Origin: Brachypodius melanocephalos
Taxonomy: Eukaryota; Chordata; Aves; Passeriformes; Pycnonotidae
Direction of reading: 5' to 3'
Assembly (NCBI GenBank): GCA_013398615.1
Contig: VZSR01001479.1
Coordinates: 13,330,484-13,394,483 of the forward strand
DNA length: 64,000 nt
In this document: positions 1-13,700 of the stretch, in pieces
Numbering within the stretch: the stretch's first letter is position 1
How the letters are laid out: each line of letters opens with the position of its first letter
The notes under the pieces: generated by a model
The model's database searches: none
Told to the model about the DNA's origin: nothing
The model's input: the letters and a program-made list of their open reading frames with translations, nothing else
Made by a program: the position numbers and the translations under genes

Positions 1-3000
1 ACTATTCAGATACTATCGTTCTCCAGGATCTGGGTATCTACTGTGACAATTCGGAGAAAGGCAAAAACCATACAAAACCCCATTGCCTGGAGTGAGTAAG
101 AACATTTTCTTGCCAAAAAGGAGGGAGATAATCAAACATGTGGTCAATATCCCATATTAATAGTGAAGCTTCTGTAAGTAATTCTTTCTAAGAGTAAAGT
201 GGGTATGCAGTGATATTGCTGGTGATATTTTGCTGTATGAACTACTGGAAATAAAACCTACTGTGTTTAATACAGAAAAATGACAACACTGTAGGTGCTT
301 TCATGCTGTAGCCTGGTGACAATTTTGATCAGGGTTAAATGGATTCATTAGGTTCCATTAAAGCAACTGTAAGTCTGAAATTTCAGCGATTTTGACATAC
401 ATTTATTTTCATGAACTCTGAATTTTCATACTCTGAATCAGGACTGTTTAAAAAATTAGCTTTGCAAAATTGTTTAAAATTATGTGCATAAGGATTTTTA
501 AAACAATGAAGGTGGTGCCTCTGTTTTAGGTCAGTCAAATCAATATGAATGTCTTCAGATTCTTCAGCAACTAGCAGCAGGTGAAGGTTTTCTCTGCTTT
601 TTCTTCTGAAAAGGTTTGTCTGCAGCAGCAGGAATGAGAGACAGTAAAAGAGTGGCAGAAGGAGGTGGAAATACCAGTCATAATTCATTCTAATATAATT
701 TTCCAATATATTTTATATTGACCTCACTTAGGATGTCAAATGCAGATATATTAAGTATATTTTTACACAAATGACAGCACTGTTTTAAGATCACTTTCAC
801 CTGTAGTTCCGTAGGATTCTCCAGTCAGTATTTGCTTAAGAAAGTGCTACTAGAGAACAAATGAAACAAACCACCATAAAATTTCCACAAAGAGTTTGAG
901 GCACAAAAATGGTAGTTTCAATTTTCCACTTCATGAATGTAGAGCAGTTTGACTTAGACTGAGTGTGAAGATTTGTTTGTTAGGAATGTCAGTGTATTAT
1001 GAAAATACGTTATTTCTTTACCTGAGTGTTGGCTGAAGATCTTATTAACAGAATATCTATTCCCTACACTCTATACTAAAATCCTGTGTCTAAAAGATTT
1101 TTAAAGACTTGAAGATTTTCTTTTTCTCTTGTTCTCCAGAACTTGAATTTTCTTGTTCAGCAAGAGCTGATGAATAATGTTCTCCTACGGCGTATTCCAT
1201 AGACAATGTCCTTTTTCCAACATTGTTGGTACCTCCTATTGCTCTCAATGGGATTGAAGCCACAGTGCCCTCAACAAAGATACACTTCTGCAAAATGACT
1301 AATGCTTCCCATTGTTTCCAATATGAGTGGAACTGCTCTTAGATAGGATAATTGTTGCTGAAGCACAAGAAATAACAAAAAACTTTAGTCAGCAATGGTG
1401 AATATATCAGAAATGCAGGATCAAGATATTAATTTGTCTTTTAAAATTAATTTTATTTAATCTAAAATTGCAAATACTTTTATATGAGAATTTTACAAAG
1501 TTGCAAGATTGGTAAAACTAAAATGTTGTGGGAGATGTAGCTGAGTCCAATGATATATTTATTTCTGATATTTTCTTGGGTTTATAATTTTTTTAAATTT
1601 GTTTTCAGTACAAAACCATGTACTGTTTTTACCTTTCATCATTATTTTGCCTTACCTTTTCCACTATCTTTCATTTAATATAACAATTTTGAGGCAGTTG
1701 TTGCCAAAAGATTAGCAAAGAGAGCAAATGTTCAGGACAGCAAATTAAATGCCAATCTTAATTATTCAGAGATGTAAGAAACAAGTTATTGTATTCTACT
1801 AATATGTATTATATTCATTAAAAGTATCATCAAATAAACCCAAATGTAGCTCACTGACATCATTTAGATACTATAATTAAAACAAAGTATTATAAAAATT
1901 CTATTACAAGTAAAATTAACGTAACTCTCATTTTGTCTGTTGGTAGATATTTAATATATTAGGTTGTGTTTTGAGTCAATAATATCTGTAGTTCAGAGAT
2001 GTTGCTGCTATAAGTCTTAGGAGTGTCATAGGGACTTGAAGTGGTTTTCCCTATTTTAGTAGCTTTTTCTTTTTCAGCTTGTTTCAAGATTTAGTGTGTA
2101 CCTGACAAATCGTAACAACAAAAAGCAGAGTAATCATTCTTTAAAATCATTAAGGAGTAGTTAATGTTTTTAAAGGGAGAAAGAGAACTACACTTTTTTG
2201 TATGTATTTATTACTGCTTTCAGATATCTGAAAATAGAGTGTTTGCTGCCGTTTGATCTCTTGACGTCAGACTGGTTCTTGCTGGAGGCAACAGTGCCAC
2301 TAGAGCGTTTTGACCTTGTTTTCTTCTGTTTTGTCCTTTTTCATGCCATTTGGTAATGTAAACAATGAATACATATATTTTAAAATGACAGTTGCAAAAC
2401 TAAGGCCAAGCATTATTTCTGAAGTGAAAAACTGAAGATTTTTTTTCTTTTACTGGGGTATTTTGCTAGTGAAACTTGTATTGATAGCTTCAAAGCAAGT
2501 GTAGTAATCTCAAAGGAATATGACATACGATCACAAGAGAAGAAATGTAAGAGTTGTAAAAACAAAGAATAAATGCAGAATGCTTCTATTCCCTGTCATT
2601 TTCATGAGTGCAACTTAATGGATCTTAGTGAACTCTTACCTGGCTTTTAGTGATGAAAGACCAAAATTATCTCTTGTCTGTTTAATTTCTTTGTTCACAT
2701 TGGTAGTTTTTGGTATTCTAATAATACAGAAGCACTAAGATCTCGTAGCTGTAATATAGCTCACCATCTCTAATTTGTGGCCTCTTCTTCTATAATTACA
2801 AAACAATATTTATAAAATTTCAAAATTAATTAATCCATCAAGAATATTTACATCCTTAGGTTTATAGATTGGAAGGGAAACAGATGTCCCAGGCCAAGAT
2901 GTGCGTTGTCTTCTGGGATAATGTAACAATCAGCCCAAAGAAAGAATAAGGGGCCAAAGGGTAGAACACTGGTCTGTTATATAACAAAAGCTCTTTCAAA

Positions 3001-3692
3001 AGAGGTTATATTTACTAACCATAGCAGAACTAAATTTAGCATTTGTTCATTAAAAAAGAAAAAAAGAAAAAAAAAAGAAAAAAAGAAACATTAATTGGGT
3101 GCTAAACTTCAATGATAAATTCATGCTCACCTAAAGAAGGGATAGCATATTAGGAGGATCATGTTCCAGAACAGCATTTTGTTCACAGGGTCCAAATTCT
3201 GAGTAATTAAAAGGATAAGCTGAAGCCAAACAGTCTGTGGCTCTTTGTTTGAATTATAATAGTTTGTAGACTGTTAAAACTCAGATGATGAAGTTAGAGA
3301 TCTTTGGGTTTCCATTAGAATCAGTGAGAAAGGTATCCATTCCCAGAGTAGTTCAGAAAACCTGTCTTAGATTTCTGCTCTGATGAGCCCCTTCTTTCTA
3401 CATGGACTATCTAGGAAGCCAAGGCTAAAACCATTTTGTAATATTGCTACTTAAGTTATGTGGCCAAGCATAAGGTTCAAAACTACTCTAGTACCTGAGC
3501 GTATAGTAAGAGAAATTACCATGAAGAGCAGTAAGTGGAAAAGGTAGAGAGAAGGTGAGGCAGAGTCTACCACAAAACAGTGAAATAACTGTCTGAAGAA
3601 AATGTGGAGAGTCCAATATTTATTCTGGAAATAGAATATGGATTCACACCTGGAACTGTGTGAAAACAATGGAATGTGACAAGATCTGCCTT

Positions 3693-3786
3693 ACAGAGAG
3701 AGGAAAATAAGGAAGGTGTAAGGTGCAAGTGTCTTGTTTAAGGTCACATAGCCAGTGTGTAGCAGATTCAAGAATAACACTAGGTT
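3693..3786 (-). mobile_element. MIR-like ancient SINE relic
   Basis: The order of words (cagagagaggaaaataagg, then cttgtttaaggtcacatagc, then gtagcagattcaagaa) matches the reverse complement of the MIR core: a run of purines, the aaggtcacacagc box, and a ggcagagccaggattcgaa region. Old and diverged. Confidence 0.65.
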
Positions 3787-5401
3787 TTCTTCATTTACAG
3801 GTTGTATTTGCTGTCCTGCATTGATTTCATTGCAAATTTCTCAAAGACTTAGGATTTACTCTTGCTCTATTAAACTGTCAGTTTTCTGATGGATCTAGAG
3901 TTGTTGTGGACTGCTAAACGGGAATCATGGAATATGGCTGTATGTTTTTTTGTAAAACAACAAGATTTGTCATACTCGATCAGAAAGAACATGTCAAATT
4001 CAGTAGTGACCATTCCTCATGTTGCAGAAATGTGGAAATCTCTTCCAAATTCTGTCCATTCATGCAGTACTTAATGTGAAGACTTTTTCAGAACCTGCAG
4101 TAGTCAGTGCATTGTCTGACATGTGATACAGAATAATCTTATTTAATATGCATAATTATGATCTGTGGATCAGAATATCTCTTTGTCTGGACTGGTTTAG
4201 ATTTTTAATATAATTTATATCAGCATTTTCTGATGTTTCCAATTTCAAAACTGAGCTACAGCATTGGATATAACGCAGTAAATCTACATGTTGTTTCACT
4301 GGAAACAGTGCTCTCATGTGTGAAGAGATGAGGATCTTTTTACTATTTAGTGAGATGACATCTTGCTTAATTTTTGTTTTTTCCAGATCTTTTCAGATGA
4401 TTCTATGTACTATTTAATTTCTTCTTCAGTTGCATTCCTTTCTAAAATTACTGATTTTTAGTTCAGTTTGAGCCTTTTTCGCCAACTCATAGTACTGGAA
4501 TAATGTGAACCATACCTTGGGATGTTGAATACCAAAAATAAAAGGGAGAGAGGACAGAAGGCAGGCAGGAAGGAGGGAAATATTTTCTGTTGCCTGCTAA
4601 AATCCTTTCTCATTATTGTAGCCATTATTTTTATTTGTATTTTGCTTGTTGTATCATTTTCATTGCATTCAGTTTAGATGAGTGGAGTAAAGCAAAATGA
4701 TTTTCCTAGTCCTTAGCATGGTGTAGATGAGAATAAAAGGTGGATGACTCATCTAATTTGCACAGTGACACAAGATTAAGAACAGGTTGCTTTAGTATAA
4801 CAGCACTTCTTTATTTTTAACTTTGCGTTAGCATAAGGAACTCTTACATATGCCATAGTAAAGTATTGCCTTTCCTTTCGCAGATGGGTGTGTGTGTGCA
4901 CATAGTATAAAACCCTGACTCATACTGATTTGAATTTTCGTAAGAGTAATGTTAATGATTCTTCCTTTCTATTTGGGAAATATACAGCTCAGAAACAGAA
5001 TGAATTTAAGCCCACTAATACACTTTAGACTATCTTGTATTGTCATAACGTGTCCCTAAATTTAATACTGACTTCATTATTTTTACTTTTTAAAAAAAAC
5101 TTTTTTACAGTACTAATTTAACCAAACATGCAAGTAATAAAAAACCCCAAAAGTATGTAGTCAAGGTGCTTGGCTAGATCAATAACAATTTGTTGAAATA
5201 TTAGGAAAACTGTTCAATGGTATACATTCCATTAGTGTTTAATGCAATCATATGTCAAGGCATGTACAATTTCCTGGATGTTGTATTAGAACTGTTTATT
5301 ACACAAATGTAGAAAAAGTAATATCTCTCAATAATTCATTTTCTGGTACTAATTCATTTTTTGTCATTAATAATATGATATTACATCTTTGGTATTTAGG
5401 A

Positions 5402-5422
5402 TTTTTTTTTTTTTTTTTTTTT
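5402..5422. repeat. Poly(T) run
   Basis: Twenty-one consecutive T after an A. Confidence 0.95.
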
Positions 5423-8400
5423 ACTAAATGACTTTTTAAGACTAATTCTTTGAGGTCTTTGGAAAGAACCACTCATTTTTCTGTCTTCTAGAAACCAATT
5501 TCGTTGAGTCAAGACACTGTTTTTTGTGCTTCCCAAGACTGGCAGTCTATTGCAGTAACTCTGTGTTCCAACAAGTGATAGTAAGACCTCTGAAAATATT
5601 TTGGGATTCTGTGAGTTACCCAGAATTTGTAGTTTGAAAACATTCTCCTGAAGATGGGACTGTTCCACAAAAAAATCACACTCGAGACCTTGTGTTTTGA
5701 GAATGCCACTACATAAATTATATTTTTAAACTGCTGCTTATAGAAAGTGCAGAAATCCATAATCCTTACTTAATGCACCTTGTCAAGAGCATCTCTTGAT
5801 GCCAGGACCTCCCAGGTTTGTTTTACACTTCTTCTCCCATATTACTTATAAATAGATATTTTTACACTGTAGGAATTTTCCCAGTGATGTAATAAATTGT
5901 GTAAGTTTTGCATAGTTAGAGCTGTACATGCTATTTTTACTATATCTATTTGTTGAATTTTGTTTGCAAAGTCCTCACCTATTTGTAATTCTGGAAAAAT
6001 ATGAAGAAAATATGCTGAGAAAATTCCTGGGAATTTGCTCTTTTTGGCTGATTGCAATGAACTCAGTCACGATTGTGATTATATCAGGTAACTCAGTTTC
6101 ATGTGCTTTTTCAAAAGTACAGTGTAATCTCTTACTACTGTCATTCTTATCTTTACGAATGGTGTCAGTAAAAGTGAGGCAAAAATGATGTATTAAGTTA
6201 AAAATCTGCTTAATGTTGTGTACTACCCATATGAAGGGTAGGAAATAACAATGTTATAACACATTGTGTTCAGGTTGAGTAACGATACTTCATGATTTTA
6301 GTGTGGGGAAATAAATATTCTGGGTCTAGCTTCTTTTGAACTTGGGGAATATTCAGATTTGTATATAGATTTAAATTTATAGCCAGGCTTTCCTCATTAA
6401 TGCAATTGTTAATTTGATCATCAAACTAGAATAGAGACAGCTGCTTTTCTATTGTTACTTGCACCGAGAATTTTCTTTCATGATAATAATGACATATATA
6501 AAGTGAAGCCTAAGGAACTTATATGGACAATAATTTACTAAAAATCAGTTTTGCTCATATTTTGGAAGCTATTTCATATCTTAGAATCTAATTGACTGCA
6601 CATTGAAGTTCTTTGAAGAAATATAATTTGAGTATCAGTGAGATCATTCACTTTGCAATGGAAAGGATCGAAAAGGATCCCAAGAATGCTTACGCTTGAC
6701 AAATCATCTTTATTTTTGTGGGAACTTTGAGGTTCCATTTTAATAGATGAGGTGTTCTTGTCACTTAATAATACTTACAGCTCCTATTTTAAAAGACAGC
6801 ACATAGATGAGGAGATCAGCCATTGTATAGTCAAATAGGATTTGCAAGCAATGCAACAATATTCTCTAAGTAACAGTCCAATCTTTGTAAACTCTTAGGC
6901 AAATTTGTATAAAGTTAATAGTGAATTCTTCCTGTAATCTTTAAAATTGTTCTTCTGAAGTTCCTGAGCAACTGCTGAAATAGTAGTGGCCTTTGAGAAT
7001 ATCTTAGCAAAATGTTTTCTCTTAATGACTATATTCATACACAGGTACCTAGTTAGACCTTCTATGGCAGCTTTTCAGTTTAACCAGTTAATCTTCTGTG
7101 TTAATATTTTTGTGTAATAATCCAAATTATCCACTTGAAAACATTTTGCTTGCAATTTTAAAAATATTTGCAGAATTTCTAATTTTACATTTGTATGTGA
7201 TAACTCTTGAGAACTGAGTATTCAAATCCAATTTTATTTAGTTTCTCTTGAGTTTTCTGGTAGTAATGATTGCAAATTTGAACTTTGAGTAGTTGTTAGA
7301 TATCCAAGGGGTCGGCTCATGGCAAAGCTGGCTTTCTCTGCACATCAGATACAACTTTCCAATCCACAGATGTGCCAAAAATACAAGAATTGTATATTAT
7401 TTAGAGTGCTAAAGGAAGGTGCTGCGCTAGATTTTCCAAGAGGAATGAGAAGCTCTTTCAAACCCGGCTGTCTGAAAGACTCAAAAACTGTGCAATACAC
7501 AGAGGGGATTTTCTCCTAGGCTCTTGTACTAGCCATGTGCTCTGTCATTCACATTTAGAAGCAGGCAGTTTTCAAGTATCCAGAGAGCAACACTAGCACT
7601 TCCGTGGATTTCAACTCTCTCACACTCTTAATCCACCAAGTTTGAAGATATAATCAGGAATTGCAATCTAATCTCCTTCTTATGTCTTTGTATTCTTCTT
7701 TTCTCTTCTCTTCTGCATTTTAAGCCAGCCAGGACCACCTTTGTGAGTGATCAGTTGATATTGAAGGCATGACCTATAAGCATCCCACTCTATTCCATTT
7801 AGTTTCCCTTTAAAACCTTGCTCCTTGCTCTCCCTTTCCTCTTCTCTCTCCCACTTTAGTTCAAGGGACATTGTTGGCCAGAATGATGCTGAACCACTGA
7901 GATGCACAATGGGGCTTTGCTGGGCTGTGCTCCTCATCACCTGTACCAAATCCAGTGCTCTGTGGGCAGGTGAGGGATCAGAAGCCGAAGCAGATCTTTG
8001 CTAGTCAGCTGGTGCAGCAGCAGAGCAGATGCTGCAGCTCTGACTTCACCTACGGGCGTCTGCACCCCGGACACGTGCACTTTCTCGTCTGTATTTTTTT
8101 CCAAATGTTAAACCATCCAGGATGGTATCCGGAAACTCTCCTGCATGTAGTGCAGCAGACCTAGAATTGTTCATTTGGAAGGTTTTCAGACCTGTCTGCT
8201 GGCATCTGTCACCATGTGTGCAGCACTGCCTGGGGTCAGCTTGACGGGGAATGTGCACCTCTGCCCTGCCACGTGGGGAAGAGGCGCTGGCTGCTCACCG
8301 GCAACTCTCCAGGTGCAATTTGAAATCCGTCCTGGTCTGCCGGGTTTGGTTGCAGTTCCGTGGCTGAGAGCAGCCTAGCAGGTTGGAAATGTGCTATCTT

Positions 8401-10674
8401 ACATATCCTTCAACTGAGCAGGAGGTTATGTGGGGCTTGAATATGCTGTCTGTAGATGTGGGAGGGGGAAACTGCCTCTAGCCTGGAGCAGCTCTCCATG
8501 AGAATATATGTAGAGACAACTCATTTTGAAAAGGCCTGGTTGCTGGAAACATTTCTCTCTTTTTTGCCATTTTAAAGATTAAGTAAGTTTTAATTGCCAA
8601 AAAAATCTAGAGTTAATTACTAAGTAACTATGATTTTTTTTAACAAATAGTCTCTCTGATGTGTTGCAGAAATAAGCAAGACACAGAAGTCCACTTCTTT
8701 TCATATATGTTCCAGTTACATGGGAGCCCTGGTGGGGGGAATATTTACCATACAGATCTTTTGATACACAGTTCCGTGGTGTGCTTCATTTTTATTGGGG
8801 ACAGTCAAGTAGAGTAGCTACATGTCTTCTTGTTTCATAAGCATGAATGGGAGATGCAAGCATGCTACTGCAAAGGCAGTCATCGCATTCTGCAATTGTA
8901 ATGCTAGCTGTACCGAAGCAAGGACAGAAGAAAACCCAGGTGTTTTGGAAATTGTACAGTAGAACCTGGTCTTGATAGAGTGCTACTCTTACTCTGTTGT
9001 ATTTAATTTATTTATGGCTAGAGAAGATACATACTATTCTTGAATCTAAATTGTCTGTTGTCTGCTTTATCACTGACTCCCTGGAAGTCAGTAAAGTTAT
9101 GCAAAGGTTAAATCAAGTTGAGGTTACGGTTGGAATTTTCACACTGCAAAATTAGATATACAAAATTAATACTAGATTATGAAAAAAAGGCATGTCAAAA
9201 CCAACATTGAACCTTAATACATGTTTGAGTTGTAAGTGGCTATTATATGTACATGCATATATATGAACTGTTAGGTACTAGAAAAGCACACAGCATCAGT
9301 TTACTTTGTTTTGTGGTTTGTGAGGATTAACAGGATAGCAAATGTAAGTTTTAGTCGTGGTGACTTATATATGGTTTCATGATATGACCATCTGTCTAAT
9401 GCAGCAGACATTACCTGCAATTCTCTTAAAATGATGCAATACCTACCATAAAAACTGAAGTTGTTTGCTTTTTAAAGGAACAGCATGATAGCACTTAGCA
9501 GTATGCTCTAGTTTACTAGCTAATAGGTCAGACAAGCTGAGATGGCTCTTCTGTCCAAACAGAAGGGTTGAATGTGTTGCTTCTCTCTTATTTCTAAAGT
9601 GTCTAATCTAGTTCCACAGACCATCTGCTTGGTTGCTGTAATATTTCTCCTCTTTATCCTGCCTAATAAAACTAAGGTGTACAACAATACCCAGGGCATA
9701 ATTAGAATGATGCCTTTAAGCCACATTTGTGTATTTTCCTGTTCTGTCATTTTGGCAATAGATACATAGATAAGTTTGTTTCATATTTAATCTTTCTTTT
9801 CTAAAGAATGCAAAGTTTTGTTGCCCTAAGAAGCAGTATTGCAGCAATGTTAATGTGTTCTCTCACACATACGTTCCCCAAATTTGGGGCCAGTAATAGC
9901 ATTCTATTGGATTGGTTTGTTTCAACAGTGACAGCTGAATTTTTTGAAAAAAATCTGATATTGCAATGTGATATTGCTGCTTTGCTGTGACTAAATACTT
10001 GCTTTAGTCTTGTTTTGAGTGAAAGTATCACAGCGTTATGTAGAGCCTACCATAATGTGTTGTCCCTCTTCTGGATAGGATTGTTTGAAATTCCTATATT
10101 ATAGAGATCAATTCAGCAGAAAAGATAGTTTATTCTACAGTATTTATTTAATGAAGAAGAAGAAAAGAGGAAACCCAAGCTGAACCTTTGGAATCGTTAT
10201 TGAGTAAGAAGAACACATTTATACAGACAAATTGGCATGGGTTCCCAGAATGTACGTCTCAGAACATTGTTAGAAAAAGAATCGTGTAAAAACATTCTGA
10301 AACTTAAGTCAGAAGGCAAATCTGTGAATAGACATGCAATGCTCATTCAGATGCTGTGACTCAGAGGTGAAGTGAACAGAGCCGGCCCTGCCGCGGTCAC
10401 GGCTGTAACACTTTGGAGCCACTCTTGTGGAAAGAGAAGCCGGAGAGGACAGAAGGTGAGCAGTGATGGCATTGGTCATGTCAGGCTGGTCCTGGGCATT
10501 TTGGTACTGGCAGGCCTGTCAGAGCAGTGACTGCCCCCGAGGAGGTTTCAATTCTGCTGCATGCTTTGGAAGTTACTTTGGAGATACAGTTGTTGAAAAA
10601 GAAGCTGGTAGTAATAACTGTGCAAACCTTTACTGCTTCTGGGATGGAAGAAAAATACATGCATACATGGTGGG

Positions 10675-10678
<4 letters not shown>

Positions 10679-10723
<45 letters not shown>

Positions 10724-10732
10724 TCAAAATCT
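10679..10732. repeat. TA dinucleotide microsatellite
   Basis: About 18 consecutive TA units, then an interrupted tatttatatat end. It creates artificial Tyr-Ile reading frames. Confidence 0.97.
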
Positions 10733-13700
10733 CAGCTTCCCAGATGTGCTTCTAGGTGATAAGTAGAAAGCATTTGAAAAACCATTATCCCAGTGCAACA
10801 TTCTCACTGCTAACCATTTTACTTCAATCAGCACAGCCTTGATTCTGTCAAAGCTGCCACCTTTGTTTTGTTTACTGTGTTATTCTTGTTTGGAAAGCAG
10901 GGAAGAAGTGTGCAATTAGGTACAGAGTTTCTGGTGGAGGAGATCAGAAGAGTGTCACTGGAAGTCTACGTGTCTCAAACAGTTATCAGCTTTCTCATCT
11001 TACTAGAGGCTCCCATGCTCTCCTCAAATTTTTCTTAATTTCTTTATATGCAAAAGCAATAAACTGAAAGAGGAATACAATTACTGGGGGTTTAAAAAAA
11101 TTTTAGATGGTTTCTGAGAAGTTGAAATGGGCACAGCTAAATGGGAATTTACAAGACCCTCTAGACAATGGAGAATATTTTGCTTGTGTCTTGTCACTCA
11201 CATTCAGAGTTTTCAAATTCTAGAATAATAATTCTTGTTGTTTAGGGTGCAATACATGGTAATCTTGATTGAATATTTACAAATATCCATTTGGTCCAAA
11301 TGTTTTCACAGTGACATTAATGTATAATGTTGCTGAAAACAGAATACCTTCTGCTTTTCTGTAAATGTTTTGACATCATTGTCCAATTAAGTCTGAAACT
11401 GAAGGGAAAAAAGAAAAGGTAAGACATATGTCATACCTCTTGCAATCCTTTTTGCTGTGTGAATCATTATTTTATTTTTAGGGAAAATAATAAAAGAAGG
11501 ATGATTTTATTCAAAATTGGTTTTGCCACTCTTTTGGGTAGAATCTTCTGGCCTGTGCACTTCAGATTTAACTTTACGGTGGATCTGTCTTCCTTACCAA
11601 ATGGATTGTAATTTTCTGAACCAACCTTTCCACTTGAGGCTAATCCTTTTAGGAAGAGGTAATTTTCCTGTTTATCTTAATTGACATGTTCTCCAAATTT
11701 CAATCTCTGCATTAACTTGACCTTAATTATGTGGCCTCATTGATAAAATGAAGGTTACTCAGGCAAGCTCCATGCATGACTAATATTTTTATTGTGTTTG
11801 TAACAATTAAAAATCTGAACCCTCTTCCTAATCTTTACCTTCAATAATTTCTAAAAATGAGTGTAAAGAATATTTATGGTGCTTTTGGTCACTTTTAGGT
11901 TCTTAAAAAATAAATATTATATCTGAGAGCTATACTTTGATGTAAATCTGTGGTTTTTCCATGTTTCTCTTTTCATAAGAAAAGTATGCTTTGATTTTCT
12001 AAATACCATCATTTAGTCTTGATGGGTTTGTCCTGCTTAATTTTTAATTTTTTTCAAATTAATTTTACTCCAGTCAAATATGCATTACATACAGTAATAG
12101 ATTATTACAAAGTGGAATGTATTTTAGTACTGTCAGATAGGCTGGGTTATTCTTAAAATTTGAACCATTGATTCATAGCTTTTAATCACTATTTATCTGA
12201 ATAAAATTTTATTAAATACTTCTAATTTGAGCTGTAGTTACTACTGACTTTAACTTAGAGCAAGCAGTAAATGCCTAAAATTCATGCATTAGAAATGCAT
12301 TCTCACAGTCACAGAAGGCTGAGCAGTCTTGCAAGTAGGAGAGGACTTCATGCTCCAAGTGTTTTTGTCCTGTACAATTGAGTTGTTAGAAAGAGACTAC
12401 AGTACTTTGGGAAAATCTAGCACGGCTGTTATTATCAGTAACATTCACAGCTGGCTTGTAGTAAAATGCAAGACGCTCTAGTCTGTGAATAAATATCTTT
12501 CTGACTGCACAGGATGATAATTGCTCTGCCAGCACTTTCTTTGGCACCTACTTATCTCAGCTGAAATGATTGATAAAAATATTTTTGTACTGACGTTGAG
12601 CACTTCTAAATTATATAATGATTTTTGTATTATTTCGCATTTACTCTGAAGAAAGTTCATGCTAAATTGAGTTTCACTGCTGTCAGTATCTTTATTAATC
12701 AGAATAGGAGAAGTATGGTGTGTTTCCCACCTTTTTGCACAAGATCGATTTTTACAGCAAGACTTCCTCTTTCTTTTCTTGGAGTGACATGGAGAGTTAT
12801 GGACGAGGATATCAAGTCACTGACTTCAAACAGAAGACAAATTTACTAAAGTGAAAATGATTGTGATAGTTCTCTAATTTCCCCCACAGTGTATGTAAAA
12901 CTGACTTTTAAAGTGTTTAGTGGATAATGGATCATGTAAGGTCAGTACTAGCCATAGCTGTTATGGCTATTATTTTCTCCTTTCATGGGAGGGTGCTCAG
13001 CAAAATGAGATTGTCACGCTCTTTTTTTTTTGAGAGGACAGCGACAGACAGTTAAAAGCCTCTTCATGTAAGGATGTTATTTCATAAAGACACCAGCACT
13101 GGATTATCCTCTTCACTTTAAACTTCTGCCAGCTTGTACAAAGAGATAAAACAAAATAGCCCCAATCCCAGGGGTGGAGAAGTGCTGGCCAGATCTGCCC
13201 ATGTCCACAGCTTTCATTTTGATTAGTCACATGTGAGGAAAATTCACTTAGGCTGAGAGGTAAATTTAATACCGGTTATGCCCATGCTGTTCATATCACA
13301 ACCATTTTCACATGATGCCACTTAATTCCCTAAGAAGCAGAAAGGTAAATCGGTGGCTGGCCAGCTAAGGTGTCATAATGCATTAGGACCAGGGCTCGCT
13401 GCAGGGGATAATGGTTCTGATTGCTGTTGACTCATGTCTCCACCAACTGCCTCATGTAAAATAAGTGACATTTAAAAGGCATCAAGATGTGAGAAGAGGT
13501 GAAAAAAAAAAAAGGAAGAAGGAAAAGCAGAGTACTAAACTTGCCACTTGAACATAAAGTCCCTTTTTCACCCTAAGTGGTATAAAAATGATAATTCAAC
13601 ATGCCATAGGTGACCTGTGCTGTGCTTTGAACTTCCTGTCTTATGTTTTTAGAGAAAATCTGTAAAATTGCTTCTGGGAACTGCTCCAACATGTTATCAT

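Noticed and set aside
10463..10766. Two open frames of 98 and 79 codons through the TA repeat
   Set aside because: Their length comes from the stop-free TA microsatellite (Tyr-Ile repeats).
12781..12849. Peptide DEDIKSLTSN, faintly like human CAMKMT VEDVLTSFDN
   Set aside because: Only a few scattered residues match. The flanking residues do not, and there is no suitable donor leading to a split Cys codon.
12949..12968. Short inverted repeat tagccata / tatggcta
   Set aside because: Eight-bp arms are expected by chance in a window this long.
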